Below, in pieces: positions 46,132 through 55,079 of a stretch of DNA of 64,000 bases. Each line of letters begins with the position of its first letter. Positions within the stretch are counted from its first letter, which is position 1. The notes below the pieces were generated by a model that made no database searches, was not told where the DNA came from, and worked only from the letters and a program-made list of their open reading frames with translations. The stretch covers positions 930,001 through 994,000 of the forward strand of contig NZ_WSRO01000002.1 in NCBI RefSeq assembly GCF_009769735.1. Reading direction: 5' to 3'. Made by a program: the position numbers and the translations under genes. This DNA is from Streptomyces sp. BA2 (lineage in GTDB: Bacteria; Actinomycetota; Actinomycetes; Streptomycetales; Streptomycetaceae).

Positions 46132-47358
46132 TCAGTGGTTGGTGGCGCCCTTCCCGATGTAGATCTCGGCGAACGCGGCCGCGGCGGCCGGAGAGCCGAG
46201 GATCCTGCGCAGCCGGGCGGCCGCTGTGCCCGCCTTGAACGGGTCGCCCGACGACGTGCCGTGCAGGAGTTCCGAGAGCCACTGGGAGAACTCCTGGTAC
46301 TGCCACACACGCGGCAGACTGGCCTCCGAGTAGCCGTTCAGGGCGCTGTCGTCCCCTTCCGCGCAGTAGGTGACGAGGGCGTCGCCGAGCAACAGGGCGT
46401 CGTGCAATGCCAGGTTCATGCCCTTCGCCGCGATCGGAGCGGCGAGGTGGGCGGCGTCGCCCGCGAGGTACAGCCGCCCGTAGGACATGGGCTCCACGAC
46501 GTAGTTGTGCATGTCGAGGACGCGCTTCTCGATCAGTTGCCCCTCGGTGAGCGGCGGCGCCCCCGCCACCGTGAGGCGGGCGTGCAGCTCGGACCAGACA
46601 CGCTCGTGCGGCCAGTTCCCGGGGTCGTCGCCGGGCGGGCACTCGAGGTAGTAGCGGGTGACCTGGGGGCTTCGGGCCATGTGGGCCGCGAAGCCGCGCG
46701 AGTGGATGCCGAAGACGACACAGTCCGAGGACGGCGGCGCCTGTGCGAGGAGGGCGAGCCAGCCGATGCCGTAGTCGTGCCGGGCGATGGTGGCCCGCTC
46801 GGCTCCCAGGTAGGTGCGCGTCACACCGCGCGCGCCGTCGCAGCCCGCGATCGCGTCGCAGTCGACGCGTATGCGCTCGCCCGTCGCCGGGTCGGTGTAC
46901 GACACCGAGGGCCGGTCCGTGTCGATGCCGTGCAGTTCCACGTCGCGTACGCCGAAACGGATGTCGCCGCCCGCCTGATCGGCGTAGGAGCGCACCAGGT
47001 CCGTCACCAACAGGGGCTGGGGATAGACGAAATGACGGTGCCCGGAGAGCTCTCCGTACGCGAACCGGCGGCGCTCCCCGGCCCAGCGGAATTCACACTC
47101 GCTGTGCGTCTGCGCGTGGGCGAGCAGCCGGTCGGCGAGCCCCCGATCCTCCAGGGCGCGCACCGCCCATTCCTCGATGAAGCCCGCACGGGGCCGCTGT
47201 TCGATGAACTCTCTGGTCTCCGTCTCCAGGACCACGCAGTCGACGGAGGCGGCACGGAGGATGTTGGCGACGGTGAGGCCCGCCGGTCCGGCTCCTACGA
47301 CGACGACGCGGGCACGCCGTGGCGGCGCGGAGGGCTCGGGAGCCGAGACGGGGTTCAT
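46132..47358 (-). CDS. pobA: 4-hydroxybenzoate 3-monooxygenase
   Basis: A 408-residue flavoprotein hydroxylase. The FAD dinucleotide fold is VVVVGAGPAGLTVANIL; the Asp-Gly motif is AIAGCDGARGVTRTYLG; the second FAD motif is YLAGDAAHLAAPIAAKGMN. It also has RPRAGFIEEWAVR, typical of PobA. It converts 4-hydroxybenzoate to protocatechuate with NAD(P)H and O2. No protocatechuate-pathway genes are beside it; an intradiol dioxygenase lies about 14 kb away but is exported. Confidence 0.92.
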   Translation of the reverse strand: MNPVSAPEPSAPPRRARVVVVGAGPAGLTVANILRAASVDCVVLETETREFIEQRPRAGFIEEWAVRALEDRGLADRLLAHAQTHSECEFRWAGERRRFAYGELSGHRHFVYPQPLLVTDLVRSYADQAGGDIRFGVRDVELHGIDTDRPSVSYTDPATGERIRVDCDAIAGCDGARGVTRTYLGAERATIARHDYGIGWLALLAQAPPSSDCVVFGIHSRGFAAHMARSPQVTRYYLECPPGDDPGNWPHERVWSELHARLTVAGAPPLTEGQLIEKRVLDMHNYVVEPMSYGRLYLAGDAAHLAAPIAAKGMNLALHDALLLGDALVTYCAEGDDSALNGYSEASLPRVWQYQEFSQWLSELLHGTSSGDPFKAGTAAARLRRILGSPAAAAAFAEIYIGKGATNH

Positions 47359-47546
47359 CCGGGAATTATGACGGGGACACGACCAGAGGACGATGCCGGA
47401 CAGCCCTCATCGGATGTGGTGCGACAATCTGCCCGAGACCATGCCCGTGCCCGATCTCCGGAGCGTCGGTCTCGTTGCGGGAGGCGCCGGTCACGGACGT
47501 CCCCGGGGCAGCGGCGCCCCGGCGGACCGGCGGTGGGGAGGAATCG

Positions 47547-47960
47547 ATGCTGGTGGAGTGGCGGTACATCGCAAAAGGCGTGCGGGTCGTTCCCGAACCC
47601 GTGGCCACGCCCTTCATCTGGACGGGAGCCTACGCCGGCGCCTTCGTGCTGGTGACGGTGCTCGATCTGCTCGGTGCGCTCGACCGCACGGGGCTCGCGC
47701 TCGCGGCTCTCTCCGTGCTGGCCGCGCTGCTCGGCGTGCGGGGCCGTTTCGTCGCGGCTCCGGGGACGGCCCTGTTGTGCTGGATGCTGCTGAACGTCTT
47801 CGCCACGCATCCCATCGGGGAGATCTCCTGGGCCGGGCACCGGGACCCCGAGTGGATCACGTGCCTGCTGGCTGCCGCCCTCGTCGGCACGACGGCGGGC
47901 CGCGTGCTGCACGCGCGCGCCGCGTACCGCCGCGTCAGCCCGTACGACGGGACGGGCTGA
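47547..47960 (+). CDS. Small integral membrane protein
   Basis: A 137-residue protein with about four hydrophobic segments (AYAGAFVLVTVLDLLGAL; LALAALSVLAALLGV; ALLCWMLLNVF; LLAAALVGTTAG). A GGGGAGG site precedes the ATG at 47547. No family is recognised. It is divergent from pobA and may be monocistronic. Confidence 0.65.
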   Translation: MLVEWRYIAKGVRVVPEPVATPFIWTGAYAGAFVLVTVLDLLGALDRTGLALAALSVLAALLGVRGRFVAAPGTALLCWMLLNVFATHPIGEISWAGHRDPEWITCLLAAALVGTTAGRVLHARAAYRRVSPYDGTG

Positions 47961-48055
47961 CCGAGCGGGTCGCGGTCGAGGGCACCTTACGCGGCCGCGG
48001 GTACGGGCGCCGAAATCCGTTTCCTGCGCCGCGGTGATGCTTCTACTGTGGCGCG

Positions 48056-48589
48056 GTGACGACTCAAGTGATCGTGCTCAACGGCGGGTCCAGCTCCGGG
48101 AAGTCCGGCATCGCGCGGTGTCTGCAGGCGGTGCTGCCGGACCCGTGGCTGGCCTTCGGCTGCGACACGCTGGTCGACGCGATGCCCGCGTCCATGCGGA
48201 CCGCGTCGGAGGGAATCGAGTTCGGCGCGGACGGCGAGGTGACCGTCGGCCCCGAGTTCCGGGCGTTGGAAGCTGCGTGGATCGAAGGGGTCGCGACAAT
48301 GGCCCGCTCCGGCGCGCGGGTCATCGTCGACGAGGTCTTCCTCGGCGGTGCGGCGTCGCAGACGCGGTGGCAGAAGGCCCTCGGTGATCTGCGGGTGTTG
48401 TGGGTCGGCGTCCGCTGTGACAGCGCGGTCGCCGCGGGCCGGGAAACGGCGCGGGGCGACCGGGTGGCCGGGATGGCCGCCTCCCAGGCCGAAGTGGTCC
48501 ACCAGGGTGTGCTCTACGACATGGAGGTGGACACGACGCGTACCGAGTCCCTGGAGTGCGCGCGAGCCATCGCCGCGCGCGTCGGTTGA
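48056..48589 (+). CDS. Chloramphenicol 3-O-phosphotransferase-like kinase
   Basis: A 177-residue P-loop kinase. Walker A is [27 protein letters not shown] supplies the catalytic Asp of the CPT family; a Walker B-like strand is [10 protein letters not shown]. The closing helices match Streptomyces venezuelae Cpt-type enzymes. The GTG at 48056 lies close to a possible -10 (TTCTACTGT), so the message may be leaderless. Its real acceptor need not be chloramphenicol; many homologues are housekeeping kinases of unknown substrate. Confidence 0.85.
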   Translation: MTTQVIVLNGGSSSGKSGIARCLQAVLPDPWLAFGCDTLVDAMPASMRTASEGIEFGADGEVTVGPEFRALEAAWIEGVATMARSGARVIVDEVFLGGAASQTRWQKALGDLRVLWVGVRCDSAVAAGRETARGDRVAGMAASQAEVVHQGVLYDMEVDTTRTESLECARAIAARVG

Positions 48590-48692
48590 ATCGCGCATTG
48601 AATTCGTCCGACAAGAAAAGCTTTGTCAGTCCCCCGGGTGCCGCGATATTCGAGTGACGCGGGGTTCCCTTGCCGAAGTTCCCCGAATACCT

Positions 48693-48729
48693 GATGGCGC
48701 CCGAGGCAATTGGTGCCTCGGACGCCATC
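48693..48729. terminator. Bidirectional hairpin terminator
   Basis: GATGGCG-x-CCGAGGCA pairs with TGCCTCGG-x-CGCCATC around a 5-base loop (one mismatch in 16). It lies between the convergent kinase and PRC-barrel genes. Confidence 0.8.
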
Positions 48730-48779
48730 GGTGTCATTGGGGCGGCGTTCTCACGCCCCGGTCGATATCTCCGCGAGAG

Positions 48780-49136
48780 TCAGTGACCCGGGCCCAGACC
48801 GCCGTAGTAGCCACCGAGCTGGTCACGGTAGGCGGGGTCGCCCAGGTGCTTCTCCTTGTCGAACTCGGGCGCGTCCTTGATCTGCTCCTTCGTGCGCGAG
48901 ACCAGGATCTTCCGCGCGTCGTGGTCGATGGCGGTGACGGTGCTCGCAGGCAGCAGCACCTCCTTGCCGAAGATCCACACTCCGGTGTCGACGACGATGT
49001 ACTGGTTGGCGACGTCGTTCGAGTGCTTGTCGACCTTGCCGATGTGACCGTCGGCGGCCTCGACCTTGTAACCGGTCAGATCGGCGTCCGGGCCGTGACC
49101 GGCGGTGGGAGCGTAGCTCCAGATTTCGTCGCTCAT
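48780..49136 (-). CDS. PRC-barrel domain protein, second copy
   Basis: A 118-residue paralogue of the protein at 15160-15510. Shared features are EIWSYAPTAGH at the start, VEAADGHIGKVDKH and YIVVDTGVWIFGKEVLLP in the barrel, and RTKEQIKDAPEFDKEKH in the tail, ending in a Gly/Tyr-rich YYGGLGPGH. AGGAG precedes the ATG at 49136. It is likely a stress-associated cytoplasmic protein. Confidence 0.9.
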   Translation of the reverse strand: MSDEIWSYAPTAGHGPDADLTGYKVEAADGHIGKVDKHSNDVANQYIVVDTGVWIFGKEVLLPASTVTAIDHDARKILVSRTKEQIKDAPEFDKEKHLGDPAYRDQLGGYYGGLGPGH

Positions 49137-49282
49137 AGGGAACTCCTCAGTTGATTTTCCCTGAAACACGGGGATTCATTTAACGGGAGGAGTTGATCAA
49201 CCTCCAACGCATCGGGTGCCCTGCCGGAAAGAGGCCAAACAGAAACTTCCGGCCGTCTCACCGCGACTGGTTCCACCGCGTG

Positions 49283-51331
49283 TCACAGCAAGTCGCGAGG
49301 CACCGTTTCATTCCAGGTGCGCGAGAAAACCCGCCGGTCACCCTCGTAACCATCGAGGGTGGCGTCCACCCGGAAGTTGTCCTCGTCGCAGCTGAGGACC
49401 GTGCGGGTCTCCACCCGTACGTCCCAGTCGTCGCGCCGGAAGGACATCGTCCAGGCCGACTCGCCGGTGGCGGAGGTGAAGTCCTCGGCCATGGAGGTGT
49501 AGCGCTCGTAGGCCCGGCGGCCGACGTCGAGGTTGATGTCCTCCAGCCGCACCGTCCCCCGGTCCTTGACGATCTCCAGCTCCGCGGCGTAGTCGACCAG
49601 ATCGCGCTTGACCTGCCAGCGCTCCTCCGGCGCGACGAGTTGGACGGGAGACCTCGGCCGTGTGCCTTCCGGTTCGTCGAAGGGCTGCTCCGGCAGGGCA
49701 TCGGGCTCAGCCACCGGGCGGACCGGGAGCGTCAGGTTGCTCGACGTCTCGTACACGGTCAGGAGCACCGGCTTCGGCGGCGGCCAGGCCAGCGGCCAGT
49801 ACGAGGTGGACAGGGACAGGCGGATGCGGTGGCCGGGCGGGAAGGCCTGGGCGACGCCGTTGAGCGGGATGACCGCACGGTAGCGGCGCCCCGGTTCCAG
49901 CGGACGCGGATCGCTGTGCGCCTCGTTGCGGGTGAGGTTGACCAGGCCGTAGCTGACGCGGGTGGCTCTGCCGTCGGGGGCCACGTCGGACAGGCGGGCC
50001 GCGACCATGGCGACGGGTTCGCTGACGCTCAGGTCTAGTTCGACGCAGGGCGAGCCGAGGATCTCCGTACGCTCGGTCAGCGGGTCGGTCTCGAAGACCA
50101 GCGAGCCGCCGTCCTCCTCACGCTGGTCGTAGGGCAGGTCGGGGGGCGCGTTGTAGGACGCCCACTTCCCGCCGAACTGGCCTACGGACAGCGGTGATTG
50201 GACGGAAAGGCCCCCGCCGGTGCCGACGGCGTCGCCCGGAGCCTCATGCTGAGCGACCGGGTCGGAGAGACCGTGGCGCGTAAGGCGCCGCACGACGGGA
50301 GTGATGTGCGGGGAGGGCCAGGACGGCTCCCCCACCCAGCGGCCCGGACGTTCCTCGTACGACGTGGAGGGCGGCACGCTGTCCTGCATCCACGTCCGCA
50401 GCATCGGTCCTTCCATGACGCCGTTGTCGACGCCCTTCAGCCAGTGGTCCCACCAGCGCACCACTTCCTGGAGGTAGCCGATGGCGGGGCCCGGCTGGCC
50501 CAGGTGCGGGAACTTGTGGGACCAGGGGCCGATGAGGCCCTTGCGCGGCACGTCCAGGTTGCCCAGCAGCCGTGTCACGGCGTTCGAGTAGCCGTCCGCC
50601 CAGCCGCTCGACGCGAGGACGGGGCAGCGTACGGCCTGGTAGTCCTCGCAGACCGAGGCGTGCCGCCAGTAGTCGTCGCGGCGCTGGTGCCTGAGCCATT
50701 CGAGCACCCAGGGGCGGGTGCCCTCCATCCGCTCGTGCCACATGTCGCGCCACCGGTCCCCGACCATGGCCGGGTCCGGGGGCATGGTGCCGTAGGCGAA
50801 CATGGTGCCCGCTTCGGCCAGGTTGTCCGACAGGAGCGCGCCGCCCATGTAGTGCATGTCGTCGGCGTACCGGTCGTCGGTGAAGGACGCGATGACGATG
50901 GCGCGCAGGCTCTCCGGCTGTCGCGCGGCGACCTGGAGCGCGGCGAAGGCGCCCCAGGAGATCCCCATCATGCCGGTGGTGCCGTCGCACCATGGCTGGT
51001 CGGCGAGCCAGGCCAGGATGTCCTCGGCGTCGGTCTGCTCCTGCTCCAGGTACTCGTCCTTGAGCACACCTTCGGAGTCGCCGGTGCCGCGCAGGTCGAC
51101 ACGGACGCAGGCGTAGCCGTGCCCGGCGATGTAGGGGTGGTGGATGGAGTCGCGCTCCGCGGTCAGGTCGCGCTGACGGTAGGGGATGTACTCCAGGACC
51201 GCGGGGACGGGGTCCTGGTCGGAGGACGTCGGCCGCCAGATGCGGGCCGCGAGGCGGGTTCCGTCCGCCGCGGGGATGGTGACGTTCTCCTCTTCCTTGG
51301 TCTCGTACGGAAGGTCGCTCACATAGCGCAA
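49283..51331 (-). CDS. CocE/NonD family hydrolase (X-Pro dipeptidyl-peptidase fold)
   Basis: A 682-residue enzyme. The alpha/beta hydrolase core has RVDLRGTGDSEGV, the nucleophile MGISWGAFAALQVA and the His in GPWSHKFPH. An Asp-containing C-terminal jelly-roll (VSYGLVNLTRNEAHSD, GHRIRLSLSTSYWP) follows; another 110 residues extend beyond it. The TTG at 51331 has AAGGAG nine bases upstream. The family cleaves acyl esters, cephalosporins or X-Pro peptides. The gene starts 38 bases after an ATP-grasp gene and is probably in operon with it. Confidence 0.88.
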   Translation of the reverse strand: MRYVSDLPYETKEEENVTIPAADGTRLAARIWRPTSSDQDPVPAVLEYIPYRQRDLTAERDSIHHPYIAGHGYACVRVDLRGTGDSEGVLKDEYLEQEQTDAEDILAWLADQPWCDGTTGMMGISWGAFAALQVAARQPESLRAIVIASFTDDRYADDMHYMGGALLSDNLAEAGTMFAYGTMPPDPAMVGDRWRDMWHERMEGTRPWVLEWLRHQRRDDYWRHASVCEDYQAVRCPVLASSGWADGYSNAVTRLLGNLDVPRKGLIGPWSHKFPHLGQPGPAIGYLQEVVRWWDHWLKGVDNGVMEGPMLRTWMQDSVPPSTSYEERPGRWVGEPSWPSPHITPVVRRLTRHGLSDPVAQHEAPGDAVGTGGGLSVQSPLSVGQFGGKWASYNAPPDLPYDQREEDGGSLVFETDPLTERTEILGSPCVELDLSVSEPVAMVAARLSDVAPDGRATRVSYGLVNLTRNEAHSDPRPLEPGRRYRAVIPLNGVAQAFPPGHRIRLSLSTSYWPLAWPPPKPVLLTVYETSSNLTLPVRPVAEPDALPEQPFDEPEGTRPRSPVQLVAPEERWQVKRDLVDYAAELEIVKDRGTVRLEDINLDVGRRAYERYTSMAEDFTSATGESAWTMSFRRDDWDVRVETRTVLSCDEDNFRVDATLDGYEGDRRVFSRTWNETVPRDLL

Positions 51332-51369
51332 GCCGGGTCGCTCCTTCGTGTCGCGGAGGTGTTCGCGGT

Positions 51370-52674
51370 TCAGTCGTTCTTCGTGTCGCGGCCGCCCGGT
51401 TCGGCCTCGTCGAAGGTGAGGCCGAGGGCGGCCACGCACTGGTCGTACTTGACCCGTATGTCCTCCTCGCTCTCCCCGCCCGTGAAGATGTGGGCCAGCT
51501 CGTAGCTGTAGCTGTCCTGTTCGGAGCCGTCCGACAGGCGCTGCCCCTCCTCGACCACCACGTCGATGCGCACTCCGGGGATGCGGCGCTCGATGCTCTC
51601 GATGTCCTTGCGGGAGGGGACGTCGTGGACGGTCGCGTCGGCGAACCAGCGGTAGTACCACTTGGCGGCCGTATTGAACTGGCCCTCGCGGTACGGCAGT
51701 TCGGGGCCCTTGCCGAGTGCGAGGCTCAGCATGCAGTGGTGGTTGGGTACGCCGTCGACGTACTCGAACATCTCCGCGTGCGACTGGGAGTGACGGGGGT
51801 TGATCTCCAGGAGGTTGATCGCGTCGGACCGCGGGTCGTAGAAGTACTCGATGCTGAAGGTCGCCGCGTCCATGCCGATCTGCCGCATCACCCGCTCCGA
51901 CACGTCCCGCAGCCGCTCGAGCACGGGCTCGGGGAGAGTGGAGGGGTACTGGTGGCGCAGGAAGCACGACGAGTCGGGGTACTGGATCGAGTCGAGGATG
52001 CCGTAGACGGTGACCTCGCCTTCGTGGACGTAACCCTCGACCGCGACCTGGATGCCGTTCAGGGCCCCTTCGGCCAGGCACACCTGGCCGCCCACGTCGG
52101 CCATCTCCGGGGGCAGCTCGACGCGGTCGAGTATGTCCTCGAACGGCCGCCCGATGCGCCCCATGCCCTCACGGATGCGGTCGGCCGCCTCCGTGAACTC
52201 GGCCTGGTCCCCTACCCCGTAGGCCAGTTCCGATGAGTAGGACAGCGCCGGCTTGAGCCACATCGGGAAGTCCATGCCCTCGGGCGGCTTGGGGTCCGGG
52301 CTTTCCATGTCGACCCGGCCGAACGGCGGATGCGCGTCGGTGACCCGCTGCTGCTCCAGGCGGCTCCAGTACTTGTGCTCGCACTTGACCACGGAATCCA
52401 GACTGGTGCTGCGCGTCCCGTAGCGCTCGGCGAGGATCGGCACGAGCGTGCTGACGGGGAAGTCCCAGTAGCCCACGATCGCGTCGATGTGGCCGTCGAA
52501 CGCGTCGAGCACCTGCTCGGCATCGGCGAGAAGCCCGGGGACCGACACCTCACCGCTCTGCAGCTCGTCGACGGTGAGCAGGGGGTGGAAGACGTAGTCC
52601 TGCGCGTTCGGCACGGCGCGCAAGGTCGGCAGATTGGCCTCGTCGAGGCCGAGTACGAAGATGTTGTACGGCAT
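51370..52674 (-). CDS. ATP-grasp domain ligase
   Basis: A 434-residue protein. The N-terminal pre-grasp domain starts MPYNIFVLGLDEANLPTLRA. The central ATP-grasp fold shows MWLKPALSYSSELAYGV (Lys for ATP) and FSIEYFYDPRSDAINLLEINPRHS, shortened here to its key INLLEINPRHS with metal-binding Glu and Asn. The C-terminal 100 residues are specific to this group. Such ligases join a carboxylate, via acyl phosphate, to an amine or thiol. Pairing with a CocE-type hydrolase suggests a make-and-trim step for an amide or ester product; this is inference. Confidence 0.85.
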   Translation of the reverse strand: MPYNIFVLGLDEANLPTLRAVPNAQDYVFHPLLTVDELQSGEVSVPGLLADAEQVLDAFDGHIDAIVGYWDFPVSTLVPILAERYGTRSTSLDSVVKCEHKYWSRLEQQRVTDAHPPFGRVDMESPDPKPPEGMDFPMWLKPALSYSSELAYGVGDQAEFTEAADRIREGMGRIGRPFEDILDRVELPPEMADVGGQVCLAEGALNGIQVAVEGYVHEGEVTVYGILDSIQYPDSSCFLRHQYPSTLPEPVLERLRDVSERVMRQIGMDAATFSIEYFYDPRSDAINLLEINPRHSQSHAEMFEYVDGVPNHHCMLSLALGKGPELPYREGQFNTAAKWYYRWFADATVHDVPSRKDIESIERRIPGVRIDVVVEEGQRLSDGSEQDSYSYELAHIFTGGESEEDIRVKYDQCVAALGLTFDEAEPGGRDTKND

Positions 52675-53043
52675 GGCGCCCTTTCGTGGTGGGGTGCCAC
52701 AGCTGTTCCGCTGGATGGCAGGGATGGCCGCGTACCCACGGCGCAGTGGCGCAATCACCACCCCTCCTTCCGCATCGGCCCCGCTCCCGTGCCCGGCGCC
52801 GCAGGGCGGGCGCCGCACGTGTGCTTCACGGTTCGTCGGGCACCAGGGACGGACGACAGTCGCGGGAGCGAGCCCCGAGCACCAGAAGGAACCCATGAGG
52901 CTGGAGAGTCACGCGGTCGGTCCGACTCGTCACCGTGCGTCATCACCCGAGTGGTGGCCGGTGCCGGAACGGCGGAGGGTGGTGAGAGGGCGGAGCAAGG
53001 AGGGGTTCCGCCCGGCCGGCCCCGCGATGACCGGAGGTGTGTG
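52675..53043. other. Divergent promoter region, about 370 bases
   Basis: It separates the ATP-grasp operon from the methyltransferase operon. No gene and no convincing dyad are seen; both promoters must lie here. Confidence 0.5.
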
Positions 53044-53724
53044 ATGGTCGCCGACACGGCAGCGGGCGCGGCCCCGGGACGTCTGATGACCCTTCCCGGG
53101 GTGTACACGCCCCAGGACGACACGGAGCTGCTCGCCCGCGCACTGTGCCGCGAGGACATCGGTACGGGCACGGATGTACTGGACCTCGGCACCGGCAGTG
53201 GCGCGCTCGCCGTCCACGCGGCGCGGCTCGGTGCCCGGGTGACGGCGGTGGACATCGCCTGGCGTGCCGTCCTGACCGCCCGCCTCAACGCGGTGGCGGC
53301 GCGGCAGCGCATCACCGTCCTGAAGGGCGACCTCACGGCCGCCGTCCCGGGCCGGTCCTACGACTTCGTGGCGAGCAACCCTCCGTACGTGCCCTCTCCC
53401 TCCCGCCGGCTGCCGCGGCGCGGCGCGGCCCGTTCCTGGGATGCTGGGCAGGACGGCCGAGCGGTGGTCGACCGCATCTGTGACGCGGCCCCCGAAGCGC
53501 TGCGCCCCGGGGGCGTGTTGCTCATGGTCCACTCGGCCCTGTGCGGCACCGAGGACACGTTGCGGCGTCTGTCGAAGGCCGGCCTGGAGACGTCGGTCGC
53601 CGACCGCGCCCTGATTCCGCTCGGCCCGGTCCTGCGCTCGCGCCTGGCCTTCCTGCGCGGGCAGGGGCTGTTGGGGGACGAGGACATGGAAGAACTGGTG
53701 GTCATCCGTGCCGAACGCACCTGA
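53044..53724 (+). CDS. HemK/PrmC-like class I SAM methyltransferase
   Basis: A 226-residue methyltransferase. Motif I is VLDLGTGSGALAVHAARLG, the acidic second strand VTAVDIAW, and the catalytic motif FVASNPPYVPSP (Asn-Pro-Pro-Tyr), which marks N-methylation of glutamine or a similar planar amide. PrmC enzymes have an extra N-terminal domain that is missing here. GGAGG precedes the ATG at 53044. The CDGSH gene starts 17 bases before its stop, so it begins a three-gene overlapping operon. Confidence 0.88.
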   Translation: MVADTAAGAAPGRLMTLPGVYTPQDDTELLARALCREDIGTGTDVLDLGTGSGALAVHAARLGARVTAVDIAWRAVLTARLNAVAARQRITVLKGDLTAAVPGRSYDFVASNPPYVPSPSRRLPRRGAARSWDAGQDGRAVVDRICDAAPEALRPGGVLLMVHSALCGTEDTLRRLSKAGLETSVADRALIPLGPVLRSRLAFLRGQGLLGDEDMEELVVIRAERT

Positions 53725-54034
53725 AAGCACACCTGAGAACACAGTTGAGAACGCAGCTGAGAGCGCACCTGACCCCGTGCCGGCCGCACGGGACCCGCGG
53801 CCCCGCCGCGTCACGATCGACCCCGAGGGCCCGCTGCTCGTCGAGGGTCCTGTCGAAGTGGTCGCGGACGACGGCAGCGTCATCGCTTCCCGGCGCTTCA
53901 CCGCCGCGATCTGCACCTGCCGCCGCAGCCGGACCTACCCGTGGTGCGACACCAGTCACCGCCGCCGCGTGAAGACCCAGGACACCGAGCACGCCGAACA
54001 CGCCGAGGGGGAGGAAGCACCCGATGTCCGCTGA
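53708..54034 (+). CDS. CDGSH-type iron-sulfur protein
   Basis: A 108-residue protein. The 2Fe-2S CDGSH finger is CTCRRSRTYPWCDTSHR near residue 70 (three Cys and one His). The first 30 residues are a low-complexity Glu/Pro/Ser/Thr run built on 12-bp DNA repeats. The GTG start overlaps the methyltransferase gene by 17 bases, and its stop is overlapped 11 bases by the next gene. An electron-transfer role to the neighbouring diiron oxidase is inferred. Confidence 0.88.
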   Translation: MPNAPESTPENTVENAAESAPDPVPAARDPRPRRVTIDPEGPLLVEGPVEVVADDGSVIASRRFTAAICTCRRSRTYPWCDTSHRRRVKTQDTEHAEHAEGEEAPDVR

Positions 54035-55070
54035 GTACCAGGCGCTCTCCGACGGTCCTCGCGAGTCGCGCCGCACGAGCCCTGCCCTGCCCGAGCCCCG
54101 CGGCGTACTGTCCGAGCTCGTGGTCACCACCCTGCGGGAGGGCGGGAGTCCGGGTCCGCTGCCCCTCGACACGCACGACGCCGACCCCTACGGCGAGGAC
54201 CTCCAGCTCGCGCTCTATACGCTCTACGAGCTGCACTACCAAGGCTTCGACGGAGTCCGCGACGACCTCGAATGGGACCCCGAACTCCTCGGACTGCGCC
54301 GCGCGTTCGAAGGGCGCTTCCTGGGCGCCCTGCGCGCCAACTGCCGTTCGACGGACAGCGCCGAACGCGCCCTGGCCGACCTGCTCGTGGAGCCCGTCGG
54401 CCACAGCCGCACCAGTGTCAGCCACCATCTCCAACGCGACGGCGAACTGTGGCAGTTGCGGGAGTACGCGGCGGCGCGCTCGCTGTACCACCTCAAGGAG
54501 GCCGACCCGCACGCCTGGGTCATCCCCCGGCTGCACGGCCGGGCCAAGGCGGGCATGGTGGCGGTCGAGTTCGACGAGTTCGGAGCCGGGCGCGCCGAGG
54601 ACATCCATGCCCGCCTCTTCGCCGACCTCATGGAGGACCTCTCGCTGGAGACGGCGTACGGGCACTACCTCGACGCCTCCCCGGGCGAGGCGCTCGCGAC
54701 GGTCAATCTGATGTCCCTGCTCGGCCTGCACCGGGCGCTGCGCGGCGCGCTGGTCGGGCACTTCGCCGCCGTCGAGGTGACCTCATCCCCGGGCTCGCGG
54801 CGGCTTGCCAAGGCCATGCGCAGGAGCGGCGCCGGGCGGGCGGCCGAGCGGTTCTACGACGAGCACGTGGAAGCCGATGCCGTCCATGAGCAGGTGGTGC
54901 GCCGCGAGGTGATCGGCGGCCTCCTCGCGAGCGAACCGGGTCTGGAGTCCGACGTGGTCTTCGGCATCGAGGCCACGGGCTTTCTCGAAGGCCGCCTGGG
55001 CGCACGGCTTCTGTCCGCCTGGCGCGACGAACGCAGCGCGCTGCGCACGGCGTTGACGGTGGCGGGCTGA
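54024..55070 (+). CDS. Haem-oxygenase-like diiron oxidase (iron-containing redox enzyme family)
   Basis: A 348-residue helical protein. Candidate diiron ligands occur in VAVEFDEFGAGRAEDIHARLF (core EFDEFGAGRAEDIHARLF) and FYDEHVEADAVHEQVVRREV, with further Glu/His in the C-terminal helices, the layout of the HDO group. The ATG overlaps the CDGSH gene. HDO enzymes carry out oxidative decarboxylation, N-oxygenation or cleavage with O2. The methyltransferase-CDGSH-HDO order suggests a small metabolite pathway; its product is unknown. Confidence 0.85.
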   Translation: MSAEYQALSDGPRESRRTSPALPEPRGVLSELVVTTLREGGSPGPLPLDTHDADPYGEDLQLALYTLYELHYQGFDGVRDDLEWDPELLGLRRAFEGRFLGALRANCRSTDSAERALADLLVEPVGHSRTSVSHHLQRDGELWQLREYAAARSLYHLKEADPHAWVIPRLHGRAKAGMVAVEFDEFGAGRAEDIHARLFADLMEDLSLETAYGHYLDASPGEALATVNLMSLLGLHRALRGALVGHFAAVEVTSSPGSRRLAKAMRRSGAGRAAERFYDEHVEADAVHEQVVRREVIGGLLASEPGLESDVVFGIEATGFLEGRLGARLLSAWRDERSALRTALTVAG

Positions 55071-55079
55071 CGGCGCCGG

